A stretch of 64,000 bases of DNA from Cyclobacterium amurskyense (lineage in GTDB: Bacteria; Bacteroidota; Bacteroidia; Cytophagales; Cyclobacteriaceae), in NCBI RefSeq assembly GCF_001050135.1, contig NZ_CP012040.1, forward strand, positions 4,109,001 through 4,173,000. Reading direction: 5' to 3'. Numbering within the stretch: the first letter of the stretch is position 1; each line of letters begins with the position of its first letter. The notes under the pieces are model-generated. The model saw only the letters and a program-made list of their open reading frames with translations. It was not told the origin of the DNA and did not search any database. Made by a program: the position numbers and the translations under genes. Shown one piece after another: positions 46,701 through 54,188 of this stretch.

Positions 46701-46725
46701 TTGACGGTAAAAGAATGTTTAACAT
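43717..46725 (-). CDS. second dehydrogenase-like beta-propeller, HEAT and cytochrome c lipoprotein (PVC-type)
   Basis: This 1002-residue lipoprotein (lipobox ending at C23) has the same architecture as the protein encoded at 33215. The propeller spans about 50-430 (QLEPGLQIDLIAADPLVADP, ISRLVDSDGDGKYDQ, GPKGAMYLADMYR). HEAT-type helices follow, and the C-terminal cytochrome c domain carries C883-VT-C886-H887. I chose the ATG at 46725 because it gives a good signal and leaves a 40-bp gap. The longer frame from 46809 would overlap the upstream gene. Substrate oxidation coupled to haem is assumed from the family layout. It is the downstream gene of a pair with the ceramidase-like gene. Confidence 0.88.
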   Translation of the reverse strand: MLNILLPSRNWPLIISLTLLVSCQQEKKMEDSSPVFEVQNNPVNSPLYTYEDSSALKSSMAAFQLEPGLQIDLIAADPLVADPSAFAFDEKGVLYVAENTGYPDPMDGKNPDTLGKISRLVDSDGDGKYDQRSVFVEGLTYPNGIMAWKGGVFVTCAPHIYYFKDTTGDGKADIQEIVLTGFNANRTAQIRTSHPTLALDGWIYVTSGLNGGEVYSPAHPERKPISFNGADGRFHPETLEFHTRGGKSQFGLAFDAFGRRFGSSNRHPLQHIVMEPDQLSNNPNLLFNKTIENVSPAEAEGFVYPISQSITTAEYIPKLMGLSHQGTFTSACGTLIFESEGLTTSHKGDAFICEPAQNLVQRQSVKDNGATFISERVHKDWEFLASSDSWFNPVFLAHGPKGAMYLADMYRKVIDHPSYVPEETRGALDFESGKGKGKIYRISNDKFEYIKEKTIFPTTSDSNNEMLIAALSSNDEWERSTAFRLILEKMPTGIIANLKEMVLSKTLNEGKVKAIWLLNHFDALDEQMLATIYNDNEPVIKEQIISIIGLRPNISDQMAASLIKGATDSNSRVRFLTAITFGTDNKEKWLPYLAKIAQKDASDPWTRAAVMTALNGQEIEFLKILEAEKEQVTFNQLPMWSELGELIGSSVSTNELKGLIDSSINSEWNNPTFSLLLGLLKGSERGHVKGAEKNYLDTYTKSKEQLNALIQETAKRVSSAEDSLTSRIQATALLSYFSPGKTESTLKELISPNNPSEIQLAAIQSLGNLNSTEAGEILTETTAWKAYTPKTKGAVIATLVSRPILRDQLLKSIEESKINPAEISSSTRLSLMKVSDAKVRKRAEILFKELESGGRMKVYEDHKRVLDIKGNAENGKGVFTANCVTCHTYAGEGGNVGPDLSGISNQPALAVLLHTIVPNYEVYPGFQAITVTTHEGKQVTGRIAAESSNSLSLKTAYGTEENILRTQIKSIENPGMSLMPNGLEQNMSDQELADLLAYLKGE

Positions 46726-46765
46726 GCTTTTAAGTTTTATTAATTTGCAATACATGAAAGGTGGA

Positions 46766-48355
46766 TTATTGAATTTGAGGGGGTACATTGCCATAATTCC
46801 AAGGCTCACCTTTAAAAGGAGGTGCTTTCTCGAAGTGTGGAATGGAGCCTGGTGTAAGTCGCTTTATTAGTTTAATGCTTTGATCTACAATTTGATTGCC
46901 GGCCGTGATTCCCAAATTACTATAGGAGGTAAGTCGGGTTTCATATCCACCGCCATTGGAAGAGAAAGCCTCCAAAGTAGGCACATAGCCTACACAATCA
47001 TTGGCCATACTTACGGGGAAGGTAAACGGAAATTGACTTTTTGCTTTTATCTTAAGCCCCAATTCACAGAAGAATTCTGCGGGATTACTGACGAGTACCA
47101 AAGGCCCCAACTGTATGGTTTGAATCTCTACATTATGACTGGGCTTTTGTTTTACCCAGCTGTCTAGCATTACTGTTTCTTTGGCAAAGACCCAATCCGT
47201 TTTGCCGACTTCATCTGGGCTTTTCTTAACCATTGCCAGGCTTTTTTCTACGTTTTCTTTGGATGGAATTCGCCTTTTTATATCGATAAACGCTCTTGTG
47301 CTATTTATAGGGAAATGAATACCTCTCGGTATAGATAATAAGGTTTTAACTGCTTCTGCGCCTACATTGGCACCAACAAATCTTGCCCACTCTTCTCCGG
47401 ATCTATTTTTATATGGGTTTCGGTTATTTACCTGAGTCACGTCACCACTTGCTCCCTGAAGGAAAACTACCACACAGTCTTTTCCCATGGCACCTTTTAT
47501 GGTTTGTTCCATATAATATACCCAATTGGCGGATATACCACCGGGATTGGTGGTAGAGTGGCAAGCGAAGTTAACGATACAGCCAATACATTTACCATCT
47601 TTACTCCATGCGCCAACAACACCTACCTCGGGATCAATAGGGCCTGCTACTTTTGAAATTTCAGGATTTAACTGTCCTGGATGGGTATAAGTCCTTCCAT
47701 TCTTCATGAAAAACCGTCGGTTAAAAGAAACTTTTTCCTCATTTCCACTACCTATGCCAATTTCCACATCTTCAAGCCCTTCAAGCGCCTTTAGGGCTGT
47801 TTCTATTGTAGTCTTTTTAGTGTTGGCCAAATATTTTGGGTCTGCGCAGGAAGACTGTTTATAGGCAAGGTCTTGAATAAAAGGATTTGCATGGTCATAT
47901 TGACCTGGCATGACCATGGCGGTAGGTCCTGAAGAATGAGAATGAGAAGCGGAAATCATGATCTCATCTTTCGAAATAGCATATCTTTTCCCTATGCCTT
48001 CTTTAATTTCATCCACCCAAGGTTGGTAAATAGCCAATGCATCGAAGCCTATAACCAAGGCTTTGTTCTCCCCACTTTGAAAGGCTGAAACCCTGACCTT
48101 ACAAGGGTCATGAAAAGTCTTATGGTAACCTTTACCATAGTTTCCGGGACTTTCCATGCCTATTTCAGGAGAAATATCTCCATCGGCAAAGGCGGCTTTT
48201 ACCGGGGCCTCTACAGATGCAGCAATTGTTGGGCTTATTCCAGTTGCTGTGGACTGGGCTGTGGTTAAGTATAAACTTAATCCTGCGGTTAGTAGACTTG
48301 TTTGTTTTAAGAATTTTCTTCGTGATGGTAAATCACTTGTTGTAATTTTATGCAT
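46766..48355 (-). CDS. Tat-exported neutral/alkaline ceramidase-like protein
   Basis: The 529-residue product has a twin-arginine-type signal (SRRKFLKQTSLLTAG, 11-25) and the N-terminal fold of neutral non-lysosomal ceramidases. It shows ASHSHSSGPTAM with probable zinc ligands H138 and H140, then IVNFACHSTT and FLQGASGDVTQVN, which supply further active-site residues. True ceramidases split ceramide to sphingosine, but this branch in Bacteroidota and Planctomycetes often lacks the C-terminal domain, and its substrate is not known. It lies 40 bp upstream of the cytochrome-bearing dehydrogenase gene, and the two form a likely operon. Confidence 0.85.
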   Translation of the reverse strand: MHKITTSDLPSRRKFLKQTSLLTAGLSLYLTTAQSTATGISPTIAASVEAPVKAAFADGDISPEIGMESPGNYGKGYHKTFHDPCKVRVSAFQSGENKALVIGFDALAIYQPWVDEIKEGIGKRYAISKDEIMISASHSHSSGPTAMVMPGQYDHANPFIQDLAYKQSSCADPKYLANTKKTTIETALKALEGLEDVEIGIGSGNEEKVSFNRRFFMKNGRTYTHPGQLNPEISKVAGPIDPEVGVVGAWSKDGKCIGCIVNFACHSTTNPGGISANWVYYMEQTIKGAMGKDCVVVFLQGASGDVTQVNNRNPYKNRSGEEWARFVGANVGAEAVKTLLSIPRGIHFPINSTRAFIDIKRRIPSKENVEKSLAMVKKSPDEVGKTDWVFAKETVMLDSWVKQKPSHNVEIQTIQLGPLVLVSNPAEFFCELGLKIKAKSQFPFTFPVSMANDCVGYVPTLEAFSSNGGGYETRLTSYSNLGITAGNQIVDQSIKLIKRLTPGSIPHFEKAPPFKGEPWNYGNVPPQIQ

Positions 48356-48848
48356 AATAAATAAAATTGGGGTTGTTTGTGGTTAAGTGTACGTTACCAA
48401 AAGTAGTTAAAAAACATGGTTAAGATACTGGAAATGATTGAAATTTCCATTGATTTTATGTAAAAATTGCTAGTTTTTTACCATCAGTAACTTTCCTGAC
48501 TAACATTTTATTTGGGCTCAATAGTTGTTCAAGCGGATAATAATTTGTTTTGGGTTTATAGCTAGGCCCTTGACTAATCTGTTGTTTTTTTACTTTCCTT
48601 TTAATAATGGGAAGTAGAATTTAAAGCCTGATTTAGGCGAATTAGGTGATTCTTTAAGTGGATTGTTTTCTTAGTAAAACAGTTCTTTAGAAAATTTTAG
48701 CCATATAAAGTCTCCTAAGCTCAAGAAAATGCTAATTTTAGCCTGTCACATACAAGGAGTATGGCTTAAATTTCTCAAATAATGTTCCATCTGGTAATAA
48801 AGTGACTATTACCTTACTTCGGATATAATTGTATTATTTACGGTAACT
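48356..48848. other. divergent intergenic region without a visible gene
   Basis: 493 bp between the divergent ceramidase-like and arylamine acetyltransferase genes. I see no repeat copy, RNA gene, strong hairpin or convincing frame in it. It must hold the promoters of both genes. Confidence 0.5.
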
Positions 48849-49721
48849 ATGATCTTCACACAAGAAAGTCTTTCCCTTTTTAAAGGGCTATCCTTAGACA
48901 ATGTTTCTCTAAAGGCCTATTTCAAGCGAATTGGTTTTGAAGGGAAAGCAGAAAAAAACCTTGATACAATAAAAAAACTTCATTATCTCCATCCACAAGC
49001 TATACCCTTTGAAAATATTAACCCATTTACTGAAGAACCTGTAGTACTTACTTTGCCCGCTGTATTTGAAAAAATGGTAAAGCAGGGAAGGGGTGGGTTT
49101 TGTTTTGAACAAAATTTGCTTTTCGGTGCGGTTTTAAATACAATTGGATTTGATGTTGTTGGCTTATCCGCTAGGGTTTTTTGGGAAATAGTTGTTGGGG
49201 AAGTTCGTCCAAGAGATCACATGTTATTGCTTTTAAGCTTAGATGGTGTGAAATACTTGTTGGATGTTGGTTTTGGTTCAGCATCTTTTTCAGCGCCTTT
49301 GGTTTTGAATAAAGAGGGGATTCAAAACACAGGGGATTATGAGTACCGCATTAGCTATGTTTCTGAATTTCACTATTTGGAAATAAAGATAAAAAATGAC
49401 TGGAAACTGATGCATCGATTTGGGCTTGAACACCAAATGTTACCTGATTATGAAGTGGTAAGTTGGTATTTGTGTACCCATCCCACATCCGTCTTCATTA
49501 AAGATTTAATGGTGGCAAGAAGTTTTCAGGGAGGGAGATATACCCTTTTCAACAATCAGTTTACAGTTCATAAAAAGAATGAGGCCAGTACCAAAAAGAA
49601 ACTTGATACTGCAGAAGAGATAATGGATGTTCTAAAAGAGAAAATGCTAATAAATCTTCCTGAGCGTGATAAGTTAAAAGATAAAGTCCAAAGGTTGTTA
49701 AAAGAGATACAAAACAGTTAG
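48849..49721 (+). CDS. arylamine N-acetyltransferase
   Basis: The 290-residue cytoplasmic enzyme uses acetyl-CoA to acetylate aromatic amines or hydrazines. The catalytic triad is C85 in RGGFCFEQN, H124 in PRDHMLLL and D139 in LLDVGFG. These motifs and the length fit the NAT family well. Physiological substrates in bacteria are often metabolites or xenobiotics and cannot be predicted here. It is a single gene. A hairpin follows 12 bases after the stop codon, shared with the converging gene. Confidence 0.88.
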   Translation: MIFTQESLSLFKGLSLDNVSLKAYFKRIGFEGKAEKNLDTIKKLHYLHPQAIPFENINPFTEEPVVLTLPAVFEKMVKQGRGGFCFEQNLLFGAVLNTIGFDVVGLSARVFWEIVVGEVRPRDHMLLLLSLDGVKYLLDVGFGSASFSAPLVLNKEGIQNTGDYEYRISYVSEFHYLEIKIKNDWKLMHRFGLEHQMLPDYEVVSWYLCTHPTSVFIKDLMVARSFQGGRYTLFNNQFTVHKKNEASTKKKLDTAEEIMDVLKEKMLINLPERDKLKDKVQRLLKEIQNS

Positions 49722-49732
49722 GAAATAAAAAA

Positions 49733-49754
49733 AGGCCTCTTTTTACGGAGGCCT
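49733..49754 (-). terminator. Rho-independent terminator between converging genes
   Basis: AGGCCTC (49733-49739) pairs with GAGGCCT (49748-49754), with AAAAAA and TTTT sequences on the two sides. On the minus strand the hairpin is followed by TTTTTTTATTT, so it best serves the 81-residue protein gene and may also stop the acetyltransferase transcript. Confidence 0.75.
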
Positions 49755-49838
49755 AAAAAATTTTAGCTGTTATTTAAATTCCAGAGAATTAAAAAATAGA
49801 TCTAAATGGAATTTTTCTATCAATAAAAAAATAATGGT

Positions 49839-50084
49839 CTAGTTCATGTAAATTTGATGGTATTCAGTTTCAGGTTCTAATAATTGAAAATTTAAAGAAT
49901 CTTCTTTTTTGTTGTTTTCAGGCATTCTTCCAACTTTCCAGTTTGCAGGTTTATGAAATTTTCCTTCTCTCTTGAACTGATCAAAGTTTTCAGGATCATC
50001 AGCAGCATTCCTTATTGCTTTAATAGTAAATAAAAGTCCTAATGCTACTCCAAGTACTGCGTATATTAATATGTAAGTGCTCAT
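49839..50084 (-). CDS. small membrane-anchored protein of unknown function
   Basis: The 81-residue product has one N-terminal membrane segment (ILIYAVLGVALGLLFTIKA) and a charged soluble tail with a proline/lysine-rich middle (KFHKPANWKVGRMPENNKK). I recognise no family. It probably faces the cytoplasm. It has its own downstream terminator and no close upstream partner. Confidence 0.55.
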   Translation of the reverse strand: MSTYILIYAVLGVALGLLFTIKAIRNAADDPENFDQFKREGKFHKPANWKVGRMPENNKKEDSLNFQLLEPETEYHQIYMN

Positions 50085-50926
50085 GCGCTAAATTTTTATT
50101 TTTCAAGGCTTTCAATCTGCCGAATGATTAAACTTCTAAGTTCCTCTCTTTCCGTCATTCAGAATGATTGATTAACATTTCAAATTTAATGAAATTTTAT
50201 TACATATTTCAATTAAAAATAGTTGTTTTTTTGAATAAAATTTTGTAAATATAAAATAGTATTTTGTTGTATTATTTTTGTATTTCATACTAGCCTATTT
50301 TAATTTTTGTACTGAATGTTTATTTTTAAAGTCCTGAAAGCTTCTATTTAAGGGTTTTATATTGTTATCAAACTTTGCTAAAAGACGATCTAATTTCTTA
50401 AAATATCGGAATGTTCATAATCAGTTTCAAAATTAAATTCTGTAATATTAGACTTAATAGAAATTAATTGCAATGCTGAGGAGTGGTGACCTGTTCATCT
50501 TAGGTTGGTATGGTTTCAAAATCATTCTGAGGGGTTTCTTTTATTGTAAAAGAGGTAAAACCCTACTCCTCCATTATTTTATATTGCTACGAATACATGA
50601 AATACCTATCAGTAAGCTGGCCTTACAGTGCTCATTAAAATGCATGGCTATAGCAGTCCAGCTCCAAAGCGGTATCTGTATATGTGTTGCAATTCACATC
50701 AATCCAAGTGGCTATTTTAGATTATTTTTTGTTAATTGACCTTGTTTAGATCTAAAGATGTCTTTAAGGCATTTTAAAGAATTGAAAAATATCTTCCAAA
50801 TTGAAAATTAGTTAGAACCTATTGACCAAGAATAGCCTGAACATGGCCAAAGGGAGTTAACTTAATAGAGGAATTAGTAAATGTTATAGTTATTTCGAGT
50901 TCAATACAATAATTAACCAATAAAAG
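50085..50926. other. long intergenic region, possible gene remnants
   Basis: This 842-bp gap is extremely AT-rich, except for 50470-50740, where base composition rises and a plus-strand frame of 88 codons is open. Its translation has no signal, domain or credible composition, and the reverse strand reads equally plausibly for short stretches. It may be the decayed remains of a gene. No repeat copy, hairpin or RNA gene is seen. Confidence 0.4.
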
Positions 50927-52258
50927 ATGACTGAAAAGAAAAAATCCTCTTTGTCCAGAAGAAAGTTTATGGGCACAGGTCTGCTTACAGCAGCAAGTTT
51001 AGGGGTGTTGCCACAAGTGAGTCTTGGCAAAGAAGCAGCTAATACTAAAGAAGCGAATGAAACTTTGCGATTGGGTTTCATTGGACTAGGAAGACAAAAC
51101 AATGGGCTTCTTGGTAGCTTTATTACTTTACCGAATATAGAAGTGGTAGCCGGTTGTGATGTATATGATGACAAAAGGCAAAGATTTTTAAATCGAACCA
51201 AAGATTATTATAAAGGAAAAGGCAAAACTGTAGAAGTAGAGGTATATGAAAATTACCACGATCTACTTGCCAGGAAAGATGTAGATGCAGTGGTAATTGC
51301 AAGTCCAGATCATTGGCACGCCTTGATGGCCATCGATGCATGTAAAGCTGGTAAAGATATATACTTGGAAAAACCCCTGACCTTTACCATTAAAGAGGGG
51401 CAGGAGTTGGTTAAAGCCGTGCGTTCCAATAGCATTGTTCTGGCAACAGGAAGTATGCAACGTTCTTATGATAACTTTCAGCATGCAGTCAGAATGGTAC
51501 AGAAAGGAAGATTAGGAGCAATCAAAAAAGTTTATGCTTGTGTAGGAGGGCCTCCAAAGCCTTATGATTTACCGAAAGAGGATATACCTGCAGGACTTAA
51601 TTGGGACATGTGGTTAGGCCCATTGGCTGCAGATGTACATTTTAATAATGACCTCAATCCCCCTATTTCCATCAATCCTCCAGAGAATGAAAAAGTGTGG
51701 GGAGCTTGGCGTTGGTACAAAGAAACTGGTGGAGGATTGACCACAGACTGGGGGGCTCATATGTTTGATATTGCGCAATGGGCAATAGGAATGGATAGAA
51801 ATGGGCCAGTTGAAATTATACCGGCTGGATATAAAAACACCAAACATCTGACATTTATTTATCCAAATGGTGTAACCGTAACAGAAGAACCTTTCGATAA
51901 AAAAGAAACAAGGGGATGTAAATTCGTTGGTAAGGATGGCTGGATAGAAGTTTCCAGATCACATTACGAAGCTTCAGATCCTAGCTTGTACCCATTGATT
52001 GGAGAAGGTGAGGACCTGAGAGGTGGCGGAGGTACAGCGCATCATATTGATTTTATAGAATCTGTACGAAGAAGAAAAGATCCAATAGCACCAGTAGAAA
52101 TCGGTCATAGTACCTGTACTACTTGTAACCTTGGTAATATTGCTTATGACTTGGGTAGACCATTAAAGTGGGATCCTGTGAATGAGAAATTTGCTAATTC
52201 GGATCCTGAAGCCGAGAAGCAGCTTCATAGAACTTACAGACCTGGATACAGGTTGTAA
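50927..52258 (+). CDS. Tat-exported Gfo/Idh/MocA oxidoreductase
   Basis: A second secreted member, 443 residues, with a twin-arginine-type signal (SLSRRKFMGTGLLTAAS). The Rossmann motif is GFIGLGRQ (50-57) and the EKP motif is at 148-150 (YLEKPLT). The C-terminal part has WGAWRWYKETGGGLTTDWGAHMFDIAQW and a late HSTCTTCNLGNIAYDL. It should oxidise or reduce a sugar in the periplasm, carrying its cofactor with it. It is a single gene with its own strong terminator, 2 kb from a GDSL-type esterase. Confidence 0.9.
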   Translation: MTEKKKSSLSRRKFMGTGLLTAASLGVLPQVSLGKEAANTKEANETLRLGFIGLGRQNNGLLGSFITLPNIEVVAGCDVYDDKRQRFLNRTKDYYKGKGKTVEVEVYENYHDLLARKDVDAVVIASPDHWHALMAIDACKAGKDIYLEKPLTFTIKEGQELVKAVRSNSIVLATGSMQRSYDNFQHAVRMVQKGRLGAIKKVYACVGGPPKPYDLPKEDIPAGLNWDMWLGPLAADVHFNNDLNPPISINPPENEKVWGAWRWYKETGGGLTTDWGAHMFDIAQWAIGMDRNGPVEIIPAGYKNTKHLTFIYPNGVTVTEEPFDKKETRGCKFVGKDGWIEVSRSHYEASDPSLYPLIGEGEDLRGGGGTAHHIDFIESVRRRKDPIAPVEIGHSTCTTCNLGNIAYDLGRPLKWDPVNEKFANSDPEAEKQLHRTYRPGYRL

Positions 52259-52262
52259 AATC

Positions 52263-52295
52263 AAAAAAGCGAAACCATAAAGGTTTCGCTTTTTT
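52263..52295 (+). terminator. Rho-independent terminator
   Basis: AAAAAAGCGAAACC (52263-52276) pairs with its complement at 52282-52295, followed by a T-run. It lies 4 bp after the stop codon of the Gfo/Idh/MocA gene. Confidence 0.9.
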
Positions 52296-52424
52296 TTATT
52301 GTCCTAAGGTATATTTATTTACTTTATAAATAGCAAAAGTACTATAACTACAAAATACATAAACTTTGAACCAAGCTTTAATAGGGCCAGCGTTTATGGC
52401 TATTATAATAGTGAATTTGGGTTA

Positions 52425-52636
52425 AACCCGGATTATGTAATAGGATTTCTCCGTCCTGACAATGGTCAGGGGTGAAGCCTGTCCCGTGTTTACGGGAAGT
52501 GTTGCAATCGCAAGAAAATCAGGCTGTTTGGATATTTTAGCATAGCACCGCTCTATTGAAATTGAAAGTAGCAACGAAGTGACTGATTTTAAGGGGATTT
52601 CAGGGTGTAGTTGATTGGCTGTTGCATATTTGGGTT
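52425..52636 (-). repeat. intergenic repeat, copy 11
   Basis: A 212-bp copy in reverse orientation of the AGCCACTTCGTTG subfamily. The second and third hairpins are intact (CCTGACAATGGTCAGG), but the first is damaged (CCGCTCTATTG), and the left end has drifted (GTTGCATATTTGGGTT). It lies between the converging Gfo/Idh/MocA and GxDLY esterase genes. No other gene is seen in 52296-52866. Confidence 0.85.
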
Positions 52637-52866
52637 TATTAATTGAGGGGTAAATTTTTCTAATTAAATAAAATTTCTAGGAATACTTTTTACAATAAAC
52701 TCCTTGTCTTATTGCGCAATAAAACTTGCAAGATTACCAATATATGGTGCTATGAATCTTGAGAAAACGCATTAATTTTAATTAAGGCCTAAATTTCCTT
52801 CCAGTAGAGATTATTATCAACGGAAAAACGAACTTAAAAAAATAACTGAAACTTATAGGGATGCAA

Positions 52867-54021
52867 TTAAAGGTTAAGTAGTTTTTCAATTATAGGTAAT
52901 AAGAATTGAAACATTCTATAATTACCAAGGTCATTGAAATGCGTACCATCCACAGTGGCTTCGTTATCAAGTCCAATCAGCTCTTTGCTAAAGATATAGT
53001 GGGTATTTTTGTTGTTCTTTTTTGCATCTAGGTATACTTTTCTGAGGGCATTGTTTTGATTCTGAATGTAGGACAAGGTGCCAAAAATTTTTGGATCATT
53101 TTCTTTGAAATAGGCATAATCCCTGATAATAGTTTCCACCAACACAATAGGAACGGAGTCATCAATATTTCTGATAAAAGCGATTGTCTCTGGTAAATTT
53201 TTCAGTATGGTGTCAGGTGCTGAGTTAGGTGTGCAATCCAATACGATAACAGAAGGCTTTGAGGGCATGATAAATTGCACGACTTCTTTTTCAAATCGAC
53301 CATTTCCGCTAAACCCAAGATTGATTACTTCTTTGTTGATTTCTCTCTCTAATAAGGCTGCATAGGTAAGTCCCGGTCTGGAAGCAGAAGCCCCTTGGGT
53401 AATACTCGTTCCATAAAATACTATGGGGTTTTCTCGATCGATAATGGTATCTTTTGGTTTGGTGATGCTGGCTTCCTCTTCTATGCCGATTTCAAGTTTC
53501 TCTACTCCTTCGTACAGTGGGAGATTTAGCAAATATTCACGATTTTCTCTGGTCATACCTGTAATCACAGTAGCCTCATTGGACACTTCCTTACCAGGAA
53601 TGGCAACCCCTACAAATTGCCATCTACCTTTAGTATAAGCGTATAAATCCAAACCATTGCTGGCAATTGGAGTCATATTGCCTTTGACCTTATTGTTCTT
53701 CAAGGTCCATCGGATTTTTATTGTAGATGAGTTAGAGGTAAATCGGATAGCTATTCCTGAACTGTGCTTTGACAAATTCCAGACCGCAGGCCTCACTTCA
53801 CTTTCAGCCTCAGAAGGTAACCTTGAATAAAGTGTATTGCCAGGAAGTAAACCCAGTACCTCAAAATCAGCGGCATCACTATAGCGAAATGTTGGGGCCT
53901 CTTTTTCTTTTGAATTTGAAGGACTCTGAGCCAAAGTCATTTGACTTGATGTGCTAATAATCGTGCAAATAAGAATTGTTAAATAAATATTGCCAGGCAC
54001 CTTGGCCAATATATTTAGCAT
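52867..54021 (-). CDS. secreted SGNH/GDSL esterase with GxDLY domain
   Basis: The 384-residue product has a hydrophobic signal (about 12-32) and an N-terminal beta-rich domain carrying the GLDLY motif (123-127, PF14607 type). The SGNH hydrolase domain follows: nucleophile S206 in YGTSITQG, the block-II-like FSGNGRF, a third block DCTPNS, and the C-terminal D358-x-x-H361 in DGTHFND. These enzymes remove acetyl or other acyl groups from sugars. It converges with the Gfo/Idh/MocA gene across repeat copy 11. Confidence 0.88.
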   Translation of the reverse strand: MLNILAKVPGNIYLTILICTIISTSSQMTLAQSPSNSKEKEAPTFRYSDAADFEVLGLLPGNTLYSRLPSEAESEVRPAVWNLSKHSSGIAIRFTSNSSTIKIRWTLKNNKVKGNMTPIASNGLDLYAYTKGRWQFVGVAIPGKEVSNEATVITGMTRENREYLLNLPLYEGVEKLEIGIEEEASITKPKDTIIDRENPIVFYGTSITQGASASRPGLTYAALLEREINKEVINLGFSGNGRFEKEVVQFIMPSKPSVIVLDCTPNSAPDTILKNLPETIAFIRNIDDSVPIVLVETIIRDYAYFKENDPKIFGTLSYIQNQNNALRKVYLDAKKNNKNTHYIFSKELIGLDNEATVDGTHFNDLGNYRMFQFLLPIIEKLLNL

Positions 54022-54070
54022 AAGACTTTCAATTTTAGAGATTTTTTACCGAGTGAGTTCATTGGCCTTG

Positions 54071-54099
54071 TAATAGATTACCATTATTTATTTCGGGTA
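54071..54099. repeat. repeat remnant
   Basis: GTAATAGATTACCATTATTTATTTCGGGT resembles the two fused ends of the 43-bp ends-only form, with several changes. It is probably an old solo-end remnant. Confidence 0.35.
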
Positions 54100-54188
54100 C
54101 AATATAATACAAAGACATTAAGTATTGAATGAATTTGATCTCAGTGGTAAAATCCTCAGAATTCAGTTTAAGGACTAGTTTACTAATT

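Noticed and set aside
46726..46809. An upstream extension of the second dehydrogenase-like gene
   Set aside because: It would overlap the ceramidase-like gene, and the ATG at 46725 gives a normal lipoprotein signal.
50473..50739. An 88-codon plus-strand frame in the long gap
   Set aside because: Composition and lack of any motif make it unlikely to be a gene. I mention the region only as a possible decayed gene.
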